Below are positions 23,361 to 36,513 of a stretch of DNA of 64,000 nucleotides, in pieces. The notes below the pieces were generated by a model. That model did no database searches. It saw only the letters and a program-made list of their open reading frames with translations, and was not told the DNA's origin. The position numbers were made by a program, and so were the translations under genes. Location: NCBI GenBank assembly GCA_917880885.1, contig OU862931.1:15356736-15420735 (forward strand), given 5' to 3'. This DNA is from Limnephilus marmoratus. Its lineage: Eukaryota > Arthropoda > Insecta > Trichoptera > Limnephilidae. How positions within the stretch are numbered: the stretch's first letter is position 1; every line of letters begins with the position of its first letter.

Positions 23361-26300
23361 CGTTTTAAGGGCGCTTTGTGACAAGACTTGTGGTCGGTCA
23401 TAACGAAGACCTTTTGGCACCGCCGACTGAAATTTTGGATTCCTAGTGAGAATCGTGGTCTGTACAAGAATCAATCATAAAATCTGCCGAAAGAAGAATT
23501 TAAAAAAAAAACATCGTTTTAACTGTAGGGGTCGGTGGTTTTCACAGTGGGGGTCGGCCGTTTTAACACTTGGGGTCGGTCATATTTTTGGCCCCATGTC
23601 ATCGATCCGTCTGAAAATTTTGATTCTCACCAAGAATCGTGGTCTGTACACGAATCAATAAAAAATCTTCCAAAAGATTAATTATTAAAAAAAAATTATC
23701 GTTTTACTCGTGCTTTGTGACAACACTTGTGGTCGGTCATCACCAAGCCGACTGAGATTTTGAATTCTTAGTCCGTAGTCCGTATACGAATCAATCAAAA
23801 AATCTGCCAAAAGAAGAATTTCAAAAAATATCATCGTTTTAACACCTGGGTTTCGGTGGTTTTCACACTTGGGGTCGGCCGTTTTAACGTTTGGGGTCGG
23901 TCATATCTTTGACCCTATGGCTCCAATCCGTCTGAAATTTTGGATTCTCACGAAGAATCCATCGTCTGTACAAGAATCAATAAAAAAATCTACCGAAAGA
24001 TTAATTTTTTTAAAAATCCCCGTTTTAAGCGCGCTTTGTGACAACACTTGTGGTCGGTCATAAAGAAGACCGTATCTCACCGAGCCGTCTGAAATTTTAG
24101 ATTCGCACTAAGAATCATGATCTGTACACGATTCAATAAAAAATCTTCCAAAAGAATAATTTTTAAGAAATTCGTCGTTTTAACACTTGGGGTCGGTGAT
24201 TTTCACATTTTGGGTCGGCCGTTTTAACACTTGAGTTCGGTCATATTTTTGACATATCAAAAAATCTGCCAAACGAAGAATTAAAAAAAAATCTTCGTTT
24301 TTACACTTGGGGTCGGTGGTTTTCACACTTGGGGTCGGCCGTTTTAACGCTTGGGGTCGGTCATATCTTTGACCCTATGGCTCCAATCCGTCTGAAATTT
24401 TGGATTCTCACCAAGAATCATGGTCTGTACGCGATTCAATAAAAAATCTTCCAAAAGAATAATTTTTAAGAAATTCATCGTTTTAACACTTGGGGTCGGT
24501 GGTTTTCACATTTTGGGTCGGCCGTTTTAACACTTGAGTTCGGTCATATTTTTGGCCCATCAAAAAATTTGCGAAACGAAGAATTAAAAAAATCGTCGTT
24601 TTAACACTCGGGGTCGGTGGTTTTCACATTGGGGTAGGCTGTTTTGACATTTGGGGTCGGTCATATTTTTGGCCCCATTGCACCGATCTGTCTGAAATTT
24701 TGGATTCGTAGTGAGAATCGTGGTCTGTGCAAGAATCAATCATAAAATCTGCCGAAAGAAGAATTTAAAAAACACATCGTATTAACAGTAGGGGTCGGTG
24801 GTTTTCACACTGGGGGTCGGCCGTTTTAACACTTGGGGTAGGTCATATTTTTGGCCCCATGTCAACGATCCGTCTGAAAATTTTGATTCTCACCAAGAAT
24901 CGTGGTCTGTACACGAATCAACAAAAAATCTTCCAAAAGATTAATTATTAAAAAAAAATTATCGTTTTACTCGTGCTTTGTGACAACACTTGTGGTCGGT
25001 CATCACCAAGCCGACTGAGATTTTGAATTCTTAGTCGTAGTCCGTATACGAATCAATCAAAAAATCTGCCAAAAGAAGAATTTCAAAAAATATCATCGTT
25101 TTAACACCTGGGTTTCGGTGGTTTTCACACTTGGGGTCGGCCGTTTTAACGCTTAATTAAAAAACAAAAGTCGTTTTAGTACTTGGGGTCGGTCATATCT
25201 TGACCCTATGGCTCCAATCCGTCTGAAATTTTGGATTCTCACCAAAAATCATAGTCTGTACACGAATCAATAAAAAAAATCTTGAACAAATATTAATTTT
25301 TTTTAAATTCATCGTTTTACGGCCGCTTGGTGACAAGACTTGTGGTCAGTCATAACGATGACCTTATGGCACCGCCGACTGGAATTTTGATTCGTAGTGA
25401 AATTCGTGGTCTGTTCACGAATCAATCAAAAAATCTGCCATCAAGAAGAATTTAAAAAAAAATCATTGCTTTAACACTTGGGGTCGGTGGTTTTCACACT
25501 GGGGGTCGGCCGTTTTAACACTTGGGGTCGGTCATATTTTTGGCCCCATGCCATTTGGTGCCATGCACCGATCCGTCTGAAATTTTTGATTCGCCCTAAG
25601 AATCATGCTCTGTACACGATTCAATAAAAAATCTTCCAAAAGAATAATTTTTAAGAAATTCATCGTTTTAACACTTGGGGTCGGTGGTTTTCACATTTTG
25701 GGTCGGCCGTTTTAACACTTGAGTTCGGTCATATTTTTGGCCCATCAAAAAAACCGCCAAACGAAGAATTTAAAAAATCGTGGTTTTAACACTTGGGGTC
25801 GGTGGTTTTCACATTGGGGTAGACCGGTTTGACACTTGGGGTCGGTCATATTTTTGGCCCATCAAAAAATCTGCCAAACGGAGAATTAAAAAAAATCGTC
25901 GTTTTAACACTTGGGGTCAATGGTTTTCGCATTGGGGTAGGCCGTTTTGACACTCGGTGTCGGTCGTATTTTTGGCCCCATTGCACCGATCCGTCTGAAT
26001 TTTTTGATTCTCACCAAGAATCATGGTCTGTACACGAATCATTAAAAAAAATCTTGAACAAATATTAATTTTTTTTAAATTCTTCGTTTTACGCGTGCTT
26101 TGTTACAACACTTGTGGTCGGTAATCACCAAGCCGACAGAGATTTTGACTTCTTACTCATAGTACGTATACGATTCAATCAAAAAATCTGCCAAAAGAAG
26201 AATTTCCAAAAATATCATCGTTTTAACACCTGGGTTTCGGTGGATTTCACACTTGGGGTCGGCCGTTTAAACGCTTGGGGTCGGTCATATCTTTGACCCT

Positions 26301-26699
26301 ATGCCTCCAATCCGTCTGAAATTTTGGATTCGCACTAAGAATCATGGTCTGTACACGAATCAATAAAAAATCTTCCAAAAGATTAATTATTTAAACAAAT
26401 CATCGTTTTACTCGTGCTTTGTGACAACACTTGTGGTCGGTAATCACTAAGCCGACTGAGATTTTGAATTCTTAGTCGTATTCCGTATACGAATCAATCA
26501 AAAATCTGCTAAACGAAGAATTTCATAAAATATCATCGTTTTAACACCTGGGTTTCGGTGGTTTTCACACTTGGGGTCGGCCGTTTTAACGCTTGGGGTC
26601 GGTCATATCTTTGACCCTATGGCTCTAATCCGTCTGAAATTTTGGATTCTCACCAAGAATCATGGTCTGTACACGAATCATTAAAAAAAATCTTGAACC

Positions 26700-29600
26700 A
26701 ATATTAATTTTTTAAAAATTCATCGTTTTACGCGTGCTTTGTATACGAATCAATCAAAAAATCTGCCAAAAGAAGAATTTCCAAAAAAAAATCATTTTTT
26801 TAACACCTGGGTTTCGGTGGTTTTCACACTTGGGGTCGGCCGTTTTAACGCTTGGGGTCGGTCATATCTTTGACCCTATGGCTCCAATCCGTCGGAAATT
26901 TTGGATTCTCACCAAGAATCATGGTCTGTACACGAATCAATAAAAAAAATTGAACAAATATTAATTTTTTTTAAATATATCGTTTTACGGGCGCTTTGTG
27001 ACAAGACTTGTGGTCGGTCATAACGAAGACCCTATGGCACCGAGCATACTGAAATTTTGATTTCGTAGTGAGAATCGTGGTCTGTACAAGAATCAATTAT
27101 AAAATCTGCCGAAAGAAGAATTAAAAAAAAAAACATCGTTTTAACAGTATGGGTCGGTGGTTTTCACACTGGGGATCGGCCGTTTTAACACTTGGGGTCG
27201 GTCATATTTTTGGCCCCATGTCATCGATCTGTCTGAAATTTTTGATTCTAACCAACAATCATGGTCTGTACACGAATCAATAAAAAATCTTCCAAAAGAT
27301 TAATTATTAAAAAAAATCATCGTTTTACTCGTGCTTTGTGACAACACTTGTGGTCGGTAATCACCAAGCCGACTGAGATTTTGAATTCTTAGTCGTAGTT
27401 CGTATACGAATCAATCAAAAATCTGCCAAAAGAAGAATTTCAAAAAAATATCATCGTTTTAACACCTGGGTTTCGGTGGTTTTCACACTTTGGGTCGGCC
27501 GTTTTAACGCTTGGGTCGGTCATATCTTTGACCCTATGGCTCCAATCCGTCTGAAATTTTGGATTCTCACCAAGAATCATGGTCTGTACACGAATCATTA
27601 AAAAAAATTTGAACAAATATTAATTTTTTAAAAATTCATCGTTTTACGGGCGCTTTGTGACAAGACTTGTGGTCGGTCATAACGAAGACCCTATGGCACC
27701 GAGCCTACTGAAATTTTGAATTCGTAGTGAGAATCGTGGTCTGTACAAGAATCAATTACAAAATCTGCCCAAAGAAGAATTAAAAAAAAAACATCGTTTT
27801 AACAGTATGGGTCGGTGGTTTTCACACTGGGGGTCGGCCGTTTTAACACTTGGGGTCGGTCATATTTTTGGCCCCATGTCATCGATCCGTCTGAAATTTT
27901 TGATTCTCACCAAGAATCATGGTCTGTACACGTATCAATAAAAAATCTCACAAAGATTAATTATTTAAAAAAATCATCGTCTTACTCGTGCTTTGTGACA
28001 AATAAAAAATCTTCAAAAGAATAATTTTTAAGAAATTTATCGTTTTAACACTTGGGGTCGGTGGTTTTCACATTTTGGGTCGGCCGTTTTAACACTTGAG
28101 TTCGGTCATATTTTTAGTCCATCAAAAAAATTGCCAAACGAAGAATTAAAAATATCGTCGTTTTAACACTTGGGGTCGGTGGTTTTCACATTGGGGTAGG
28201 CCGTTTTGATACTTGGGGTCGGTCATATTTTTAGCCCCATTGCACCGATCCGTCTGAAATTTTGGATTCGTAGTGAGAATCGTGGTCTGTACAAGAATCA
28301 ATCATAAAATCTGCCGAAAGAAGAATTTAAAAAAAAAACATCGTTTTAACAGTAGGGGTCGGTGGTTTTCACACTGGGGGTCGGCCGTTTTAACACTTGG
28401 GGTCAGTCATATTTTTGGCCCTATGTCATCGATCCGTCTGAAATTTTTGATTCTCACCAAGAATCATGGTCTGTACACGAATCAATAAAAAATCTTCCAA
28501 AAGATTAATTATTTAAAAAAATCATCGTTTTACTCGTGCTTTGTGACAACACTTGTGGTCGGTAATCACCAAGCCGACTGAGATTTTGAATTCTTAGTCG
28601 TAGTTCGTATACGAATCAATCAAAAATCTGCCAAAAGAAGAATTTCAAAAAAATATCATCGTTTTAACACCTGGGTTTCGGTGGTTTTCACACTTGGGGT
28701 CGGCCGTTTTAACGCTTGGGGTCGGTCATATCTTTGACCCTATGGCTCCAATCCGTCTGAAATTTTGGATTCTCACCAAGAATCATGGTCTGTACACGAA
28801 TCATTAAAAAAAATCTTGAACAAATATTAATTTTTTAAAAATTCATCGTTTTACGCGTGCTTTGTATACGAATCAATCAAAAAATCTGCCAAAAGAAGAA
28901 TTTCCAAAAAAAAATCATTGTTTTAACACCTGGGTTTCGGTGGTTTTCACACTTGGGGTCGGCCGTTTTAACGCTTGGGGTCGGTCATATCTTTGACCCT
29001 ATGGCTCCAATCCGTCGGAAATTTTGGATTCTCACCAAGAATCATGGTCTGTACACGAATCAATAAAAAAAAATTGAACAAATATTATTTTTTTAAAAAT
29101 ATATCGTTTTACGGGCGCTTTGTGACAAGACTTGTGGTCGGTCATAACGAAGACCCTATGGCACCGAGCATACTGAAATTTTGATTTCGTAGTGAGAATC
29201 GTGGTCTGTACAAGAATCAATTATAAAATCTGCCGAAAGAAGAATTTTAAAAAAAAACATCGTTTTAACAGTATGGGTCGGTGGTTTTCACCCTGGGGAT
29301 CGGCCGTTTTAACACTTGGGGTCGGTCATATTTTTGGCCCCATGTCATCGATCCGTCTGAAATTTTTGATTCTCACCAACAATCATGGTCTGTACACGAA
29401 TCAATAAAAAATCTTCCAAAAGATTAGTTATTAAAAAAAATCATCGTTTTACTCGTGCTTTGTGACAACGCTTGTGGTCGGTAATCACCAAGCCGACTGA
29501 GATTTTGAATTCTTAGTCGTAGTTCGTATACGAATCAATCAAAAAATCTGCCAAAAGAAGAATTTCCAAAAAAAAATCATTGTTTTAACACCTGGGTTTC

Positions 29601-30960
29601 GGTGGTTTTCACACTTGGGGTCGGCCGTTTTAACGCTTGGGGTCGGTCATATCTTTGACCCTATGGCTCCAATCCGTCGGAAATTTTGGATTCTCACCAA
29701 GAATCATGGTCTGTACACGAATCATTAAAAAAAATTTGAACAAATATTAATTTTTTTAAAATTCATCGTTTTACGGGCGCTTTGTGACAAGACTTGTGGT
29801 CGGTCATAACGAAGACCCTATGGCACCGAGCCTACTGAAATTTTGAATTCGTAGTGAGAATCGTGGTCTGTACAAGAATCAATTACAAAATCTGCCGAAA
29901 GAAGAATTAAAAAAAAAAACATCGTTTTAACAGTATGGGTCGGTGGTTTTCACACTGGGGGTCGGCCGTTTTAACACTTGGGGTCGGTCATATTTTTGGC
30001 CCCATGTCATCGATCCGTCTGAAATTTTTGATTCTCACCAAGAATCATGGTCTGTACACGTATCAATAAAAAATCTTCCAAAAGATTAATTATTTAAAAA
30101 AATCATCGTTTTACTCGTGCTTTGTGACAATAAAAAATCTTCCAAAAGAATAATTTTTAAGAAATTTATCGTTTTAACACTTGGGGTCGGTGGTTTTCAC
30201 ATTTTGGGTCGGCCGTTTTAACACTTGAGTTCGGTCATATTTTTAGTCCATCAAAAAAATTGCCAAACGAAGAATTAAAAAAATCGTCGTTTTAACACTT
30301 GGGGTCGGTGGTTTTCACATTGGGGTAGGCCGTTTTGATACTTGGGGTCGGTCATATTTTTAGCCCCATTGCACCGATCCGTCTGAAATTTTGGATTCGT
30401 AGTGAGAATCGTGGTCTGTACAAGAATCAATCATAAAATCTGCCGAAAGAAGAATTTAAAAAATAAACATCGTTTTAACAGTAGGGGTCGGTGGTTTTCA
30501 CACTGGGGGTCTGCCGTTTTAACAATTGGGGTTGGTCATATTTTTGGCCCCATGTCATCGATCCGTCTGAAAATTTTGATTCTCACCAAGAATTATGATC
30601 TGTACACGAATCAATAAAAAATCTTCCAAAAGATTAATTATTAAAAAAAATTATCATTTTACTTGTGCTTTGTGACAACACTTGTGGTCGGTCATCACCA
30701 AGCCGACTGAGATTTTGAATTCTTAGTCGGAGTCCGTATACGAATCAATCAAAAAATCTGCCAAAAGAACAATTTCAAAAAATATCATCGTTTTAACACC
30801 TGGGTTTCGGTGGTTTTCACACTTGGGGTCGGCCGTTTTAACGCTTGGGATCGGTCATATCTTTGACCCTATGGCTCCAATCCGTCTGAAATTTTGGATT
30901 CGCATTAATTTTTAAAAAATTCCCCGTTTTAAGCGCACTTTGTGACAACACTTGTGGTCG
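26700..30960. repeat. About 2.12-kb tandem duplication within satellite
   Basis: The unusual joint CGTGCTTTGTATACG occurs at about 26,735 and again at about 28,858, 2,123 bp apart. A second landmark pair, 28,273 and 30,402, is 2,129 bp apart. Both copies also share the odd fusion of GTGCTTTGTGACAA to ATAAAAAATCTTC (near 28,000 and 30,128). The ends are approximate. Confidence 0.75.
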
Positions 30961-32615
30961 GTCATAAAGAAGACCCTATCTCACCGAGCCGTCTGAAATT
31001 TATGATTCGAACTAAGAATCATGGTCTGTACACGATTCAATAAAAAATCTTCCAAAAGAATAATGTTTAAGAAATTCATCGTTTTAACATTTGGGGTCGG
31101 TGGTTTTCACATTTTGGGTCGGCCGTTTTAACACTTGAGTTCGGTCATATTTTTGGCCCATCAAAAAATCTGCAAAACGAAGAATTAAAAAAAAATCGTC
31201 ATTTTAACACTTGGGGTCGGTGGTTTTCACATTGGGGTAGGCCGTTTTGACACTTGGGGCCGGTCATATTTTTGGCCCCATTGCACCGATCCGTCTGAAA
31301 TTTTGGATTCGCACTAAGAATCATGGTCTGTACACGAATCAATCAAAAAAATCTTGAACAAATATTAATTTTTAAAATATTCATCGTTTTACGCGTGCTT
31401 TGTGACAACACTTGTGGTCGGTCATAACGAAGACCCTATGGCACCGAGCCTACTGAAATTTTGGATTCGTAGTGAGAATCGTGGTCTGTACAAGAATCCA
31501 TCATAAAATCTGCCGAAAGAAGAATTCTAAAAAAAAACATCGTTTTAACACTAGGGGTCGGTGGTTTTCACACTGGGGGTCGGTCATATTTTTGGCCCCA
31601 TGTCACCGATCCGTCTGAAATTTTTGATTCTAACCAAGTATCATGTTCTGTACACGAATCAATAAAAAATCTTCCAAAAGATTAATTATTTAAAAAAATA
31701 TTCATTTTACTCGTGCTTTGTGACAACACTTGTGGTCGGTCATCACCAAGCCGACTGAGATTTTGAATTCTTAGTCGTAGTCCGTATACGAATCAATCAA
31801 AAATCTGCCAAAAGAAGAATTTCAAAATATATCATCGTTTTAACACCTGGGTTTCGGTGGTTTTCACACTTGGGGTCTGCCGTTTTAACGCTTGGGGTCG
31901 GTCATATCTTTGACCCTATGGCTCCAATCCATGTGAAATTTTGGATTCTCACCAAGAATCATGGTCTGTACACGAATCAATTAAATAAATCTTGAACAAA
32001 TATTAATTTTTTTCAAATTCATCGTTTTACGGGCGCTTTGTGACAAGACTTGTGGTCGGTCATAACGAAGACCCTATGGCACCGCCGACTGAAAATTTGG
32101 ATTCGTTGTGAGAATCGTGGTCTTTTCACGAAACAATCAAAAAATCTGCCAAAAGAAGAATTTAAAAAAATCTTCGCTTTAACACTTGGGGTCGGCCGTT
32201 TTAACACTTGGGGTCGGTCATATTTTTGGCCCCATGCCACCGATCCGTCTGAAATTTATGATTCTCACCAAGAATCATGGTCTGTACACGATTCAATAAA
32301 AAAATCTTCCAAAAGAATAATTTTTAAGAAATTCATCGTTTTAACACTTGGGGTCGGTGGTTTTCACATTTCGGGTCTGCCGTTTTAACACTTGAGTTCG
32401 GTCATATTTTTGGCCCATCAAAAAATCTTTCAAACGAAGAATTAAAAAAAATCGTCGTTTTAACACTTGGGGTCGGTGGTTTTCGCATTGGGGTAGGCCG
32501 TTTTGACACTTGGGGCCGGTCATATTTTTGGCCCCATTGCACCGATCCGTCTGAAATTTTGGATTCACACTAAGGATCATGGTCTGTACACGAATCAATC
32601 AAAAAAATCTTGAAC

Positions 32616-32802
32616 TGTTAGAAATATGGCAATGTAAATCGTGAATCTTAGGTTGGCTACAACGTAGCTGTTAATATTGATAAGTTGTCAATACTGCAAT
32701 GTACTCCCTTGTCTATTACTCTCTTGTGTACCTTTCCAATCGTGAATAAAGAGTTAATATTATTACTGTATAAACTGGAGGATTTCATTTATAACAATCA
32801 CA
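32616..32802 (+). repeat. Copia element 5' LTR (187 bp)
   Basis: Starts TGTTAGAAATATGG and ends AACAATCACA. AATAAA lies at 32745-32750. It differs from the 3' LTR by T/C in the ...CAACGTAGCTG... segment and by T/A in CCCTTGTCTATT. Confidence 0.92.
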
Positions 32803-32816
32803 GGTTATGGGCCCAG
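32803..32816 (+). promoter_or_regulatory. Primer-binding site (initiator tRNA-Met internal half)
   Basis: GGTTATGGGCCCAG follows the 5' LTR with no gap. It is complementary to the anticodon-stem region of initiator methionine tRNA, the half-tRNA primer known for Drosophila copia, and the same 14 bases sit in the same place there. This supports Copia rather than Gypsy or BEL. Confidence 0.85.
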
Positions 32817-32988
32817 ATCCCCAGATTCGCTAATCTGTTGATAAAGTTTAAGTACGCAAAGTGAAATCAAGCGGGAGTGAATATCAGCGAAAAGTGAGGT
32901 TAAGTTGCCGGAACGCGTGCAGAAAATTTTCGTTGAGAAGGATAAAAACCACTGATAAATCTGATCAGGCAGGGCAGGAAGCATATGT

Positions 32989-33217
32989 GGGAGCGGGCCG
33001 GATCGGTAGAGACGGGACGAGAGAAATGAAAGGCGTCAGTCGAAGTATGAGTCAGTCATTTATTGGGCTACGTAGCAGATGGTCGGTGGTCGGTAACATG
33101 ATGTAATGCGGAGTGCCGTAGATGATGCTGCAGGCGTACGGAGGTGGAGATGGTGTGGTGAAGGTCAGCGAGTTGCTCGACACCATGGCGGTGGAGATGA
33201 CCTATATTCCAGGCCGT
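32989..33217 (-). mobile_element. Foldback arm fragment inside the copia leader
   Basis: These 229 bp match the outer end of a foldback arm, with the outer terminus at left. Shared words include ATCGGTAGAGACGGGA, GAAATGAAAGGCGTCA, TTTATTGGGCTACGTAGC and CGACACCATGGCGGTGGAG. It keeps the GGAGCGG...CCG...ATCGGTAG segment of the right arm that the left arm of copy B lacks, so it derives from a right-arm-like sequence. It stops at CCAGGCCGT, before the promoter part of the arm, and runs straight into AAAATAAAAAA and the gag start. Neither target duplication nor a complete terminus is visible, so recombination or template switching is more likely than a simple insertion. Confidence 0.8.
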
Positions 33218-33228
33218 AAAATAAAAAA

Positions 33229-36200
33229 ATGGAAGGAAACGTGATGACTACCAATGCATTGAAGTTGGAAGGGGCAAGGAATTGGAATATTTGGACGTTT
33301 CAAACGACAGTTTTATTGAGAGGACAAGGATGCCTGGACATTGTAGATGGGCGCACTGTGAAACCTGAAGAGATTATCGCACGAACCACTTGGGAGACAA
33401 AAGATGCTAAAGCTCAGACATTACTGGTTACGAGAATGTCGGAAGACGTTATGCTACATATCATATCATGCACAACGTCGGCTGCAATGTGGAGAAAGCT
33501 TCTAAGTGTATATGAACAAAAGTCAGAAACCAGCATCCATATTATCCAACAAAGATTTTTTCAGTATAAATATGATAAAAACATCGAAATGTCAGTATTT
33601 CTGTCTAAAATTCAAGAGATGCAAAGTCAGTTGAAACAAATGGGCGAGAATGTATCGGATAAATTTATAATAACCAAAGTATTAATGAGCTTGCCGGATG
33701 AATATAAACATTTTATATCGGCGTGGGAATCGGCGCCTGACGACAAACAAACGTTCGATAATTTAATAGCCAGATTATTAATTGAAGAAGAAAGAGTGAA
33801 AGAGAGAAGATATGAAATACAAGAAACTTCATCCTCGTCGGCGTTTGTAGCTAAAAGAAATCTGAAGTGTTACAAATGTGGAAAAGCCGGACATTTTCAA
33901 ACTCAGTGCAGAAGTAATCGAGACAATGAGAAAAAGTTGAACGAGCAAAAATGCTTTTACTGTGGAAAATTCGGACATTTTAAGGCACAGTGTCGTTTTA
34001 AAAAGTCAAAGGAAAATAATCAAAGCGCTACTAATAAGAAGACAAGTAATGCGTTTGTAGTGTCAAATTCAGCGTATAAAAATTATGAACAATCGAAGTT
34101 TTTAATTGACTCTGGAGCGAGCGAGCACATGTGTTTCGACCGCACATTATTTTCATCATTTTCAAGTATTTCTCAAAAGTCCGTAATTGTTGGCAATGGA
34201 GCAATCATTAGTGTTTTGGGTTGCGGACAGATGGAGGTACAAGTCTATAACGGCAGTGAATGGATAAATACAACAATAAACAATGTTTTGTTTGTTCCGG
34301 ATCTAAAGACAAATTTATTCTCTGTAAACCGCGCAGCTGATCGCGGGTACACTGTTGTGACGAATGACAGTTCGTGTGTATTCTATAAAAATGGCGTTGT
34401 TTGTGCGATAGCCAGTCGAGTTGACAGTTCATACTATTTGGATTTTCGTTTCAAATGCGAGGTCGCAAGTGTTGCTAAAACTATGAATAATGACCTATAC
34501 GAGTGGCACGAGAAATTAGCACATCAAAACTTTGATTATATGAAGAAAGCATTGCAGAAAAATAACATTGAGATAAAACAAACTGACGTACCCCAATGTG
34601 AGAGTTGCTTGAAAGGAAAGATACATGGTCTACCATTTAAGAGAAGTGAGCATGTCAGCACAAAAACATGTGAAATAATTCATGGCGATACGTACGGACC
34701 CATGGAAGAAAAATCAATTGGCGGGTCGAGATATTTTGTCATTCTAAAGGATGACTTTTCTAACTTTAGAAGTGTGTATTTCGTTGAAGCAAAACACGAG
34801 ATTAAGCGCTGTTTGGAGGATTTTATAAATAAAGCCGAAAATACTACTGGAAACAAAGTCAAGATATTTCGGAGTGACAATGGGCTGGAATTCATAAATA
34901 GAGAAGTAAAGGAAATATGTTCTAAGCATGGGATAACCCATCAGACTACTGTGCCCTATACTCCTGAACAAAATGGGAAAGCTGAGAGGGAAAATAGAAC
35001 CCTAGTCGAAGCGGCACGAACAATGCTACACGCGAAGAATTTACCTAAGAAATTGTGGGCAGAAGCGGTAAATACTGCTGCTTTTGTCTTGAATAGAACG
35101 GGGAAAGGAAAAGAAGGAAAATCTCCATACGAAATATGGACAAATAGGAGCTTTGATGTTCATCATCTGAAGGCGTTTGGTTCACCAGTGTATGCACATA
35201 TGCCAAAAGAGAAAAGAAGGAAATGGGTTAAGAAGGGAGAGAAGGGTTTGATGGTAGGTTATGCTGAAAACGTCAAAAGCTATAGAATTTACTTCCCAAA
35301 GAAAAATAGCGTAGATGTAAAGAGAGATGTCATTTTCTTAAATCAAGAGGAAACAGAAGAAAATGAGGTGGTGTCGGATAATGTAAAGAGAGATGTCATT
35401 TTCTTAAGTCAAGAGGAATCAGAGGAAAATAAGGTTGTGACGGACCTGAATACTCAAAGTTTGTTGGGGTCAGAAGAAACAGTGGAAGAACAAAAGGTTG
35501 CTGAATGTGAGGAAACTCAAGTTACCCAAAATGACAGTCGTACAAGTCTCAGTGAAAACAGTTCTTTATGCGAAAGTGAAAGCCAAACTGAATACGAGCC
35601 ATGCAGTGATGAACTATCAGACTTAGATGAAACATTGTTACCTCAAAATGAAAGAAGCAAGCGAGTGAGGAAACCGACAACATTCTATCGATGTCAAAAT
35701 GTTTTAAGTGAAGCAAATGAGCCAGTGACATACAAAGAAGCTATGAAAAGAAGCGATGCGAATAGGTGGAAAGAGGCAATAATTAGAGAATTACAAACTT
35801 TAGAAGAGAATAATACTTGGGATTTGTATAATGCACCAGCACACGAAAAGGTTGTAAGTAGCAAGTGGGTTTTTAAGCTTAAAGGAAATGGTAATGAAAA
35901 GCAATATAAGGCTAGGCTAGTTGCAAGGGGGTTTGAGCAAAATGGTTATTTTGATTTAAGTGACATTTACGCTCCTGTGGCTAAATTATCAACATTTAGA
36001 ATTTTTGTAGCAATAGCGACTAAATTAAATTTGCCTATATATCAAATGGACGTAATAGGTGCGTTTTTGTATGGGGATATAGACAAAGAAGTCTATATTA
36101 GATTACCAGAAGGGGCTTATTCTGAAGGAAATAATATTGTAAAACTAAATAAATCACTCTACGGTTTAAAGAGTTCCCCAAAGTGTTGGAACATAAAATT

Positions 36201-36513
36201 CAATTCTGTAGTAAATAGAGAGGGTTTTGTTAAGTCTAACTGTGACTCATGTTTATATTTAAGGTATTATGGAAATGAGAAAATGTTTATTTTACTTTAT
36301 GTCGATGATATTTTAATTTTTGGTACAAATGAGAAAGATATTTCTGAATTTAAGGGTATATTATGTAAAGAGTTTAAAATGAAGGACTTGGGGCTAATAT
36401 CAAATTTCCTAGGTATAAATGTAAAACAAAATTTGAAAACGGGTATTACAGAACTAGATCAAAGAGAATATTTGGAAAATGTTTTAAAAAGATTCAACAT
36501 GCAAAATTGTTAG
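33229..36513 (+). CDS. Copia-type Gag-Pol polyprotein, C-terminally truncated (1,094 aa)
   Basis: This polyprotein would form the particle, process itself, integrate and reverse-transcribe the element. Domains in order: a copia-type Gag over about residues 1-210; two zinc knuckles of form CX2CX4HX4C at 214-227 (CYKCGKAGHFQTQC) and 242-255; aspartic protease motif DSGA at 294; the integrase zinc-binding region from about H427 to CESC; the integrase triad D487, D550 and E586, with the standard 35 residues between the last two; and reverse transcriptase from about residue 830 with YVDD at 1024. The chosen ATG is followed at residue 6 by a second ATG that could also serve. The frame ends in TAG right after RFNMQNC, where copia proteins normally continue with a lysine-proline and STPM-like segment, so the stop looks like a point nonsense mutation. 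Drosophila copia is about 1,400 residues, so the connection and RNase H parts are not translated. Confidence 0.9.
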   Translation: MEGNVMTTNALKLEGARNWNIWTFQTTVLLRGQGCLDIVDGRTVKPEEIIARTTWETKDAKAQTLLVTRMSEDVMLHIISCTTSAAMWRKLLSVYEQKSETSIHIIQQRFFQYKYDKNIEMSVFLSKIQEMQSQLKQMGENVSDKFIITKVLMSLPDEYKHFISAWESAPDDKQTFDNLIARLLIEEERVKERRYEIQETSSSSAFVAKRNLKCYKCGKAGHFQTQCRSNRDNEKKLNEQKCFYCGKFGHFKAQCRFKKSKENNQSATNKKTSNAFVVSNSAYKNYEQSKFLIDSGASEHMCFDRTLFSSFSSISQKSVIVGNGAIISVLGCGQMEVQVYNGSEWINTTINNVLFVPDLKTNLFSVNRAADRGYTVVTNDSSCVFYKNGVVCAIASRVDSSYYLDFRFKCEVASVAKTMNNDLYEWHEKLAHQNFDYMKKALQKNNIEIKQTDVPQCESCLKGKIHGLPFKRSEHVSTKTCEIIHGDTYGPMEEKSIGGSRYFVILKDDFSNFRSVYFVEAKHEIKRCLEDFINKAENTTGNKVKIFRSDNGLEFINREVKEICSKHGITHQTTVPYTPEQNGKAERENRTLVEAARTMLHAKNLPKKLWAEAVNTAAFVLNRTGKGKEGKSPYEIWTNRSFDVHHLKAFGSPVYAHMPKEKRRKWVKKGEKGLMVGYAENVKSYRIYFPKKNSVDVKRDVIFLNQEETEENEVVSDNVKRDVIFLSQEESEENKVVTDLNTQSLLGSEETVEEQKVAECEETQVTQNDSRTSLSENSSLCESESQTEYEPCSDELSDLDETLLPQNERSKRVRKPTTFYRCQNVLSEANEPVTYKEAMKRSDANRWKEAIIRELQTLEENNTWDLYNAPAHEKVVSSKWVFKLKGNGNEKQYKARLVARGFEQNGYFDLSDIYAPVAKLSTFRIFVAIATKLNLPIYQMDVIGAFLYGDIDKEVYIRLPEGAYSEGNNIVKLNKSLYGLKSSPKCWNIKFNSVVNREGFVKSNCDSCLYLRYYGNEKMFILLYVDDILIFGTNEKDISEFKGILCKEFKMKDLGLISNFLGINVKQNLKTGITELDQREYLENVLKRFNMQNC

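Larger units (their letters stand above)
12523..32615. repeat. Satellite block 3 (about 20.1 kb)
   Basis: This continues the modular satellite from the right edge of foldback copy C to the copia insertion. Up to about 14,300 it copies blocks 1 and 2. Beyond that it shows local duplications (803 bp, 2.85-3.19 kb and 2.12 kb, listed separately) and becomes more varied toward the right. Irregular joints occur, for example near 25,150-25,170, where a module is cut short and an A-rich piece intervenes, and near 26,735, where CGTGCTTTG runs directly into TATACGAATC. The recurring frames containing residues such as TWGRWF are the plus-strand reading of the satellite and are not genes. Confidence 0.95.

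Noticed and set aside
1173..32615. CRISPR-like pattern of regular repeats
   Set aside because: Modules are contiguous without unique spacers, no cas-like gene is present, and the mobile elements are eukaryotic.
34208..35731. Antisense frames of 60-75 aa within the copia gene
   Set aside because: They are shadows of the gag-pol frame, which has clear domains on the plus strand.
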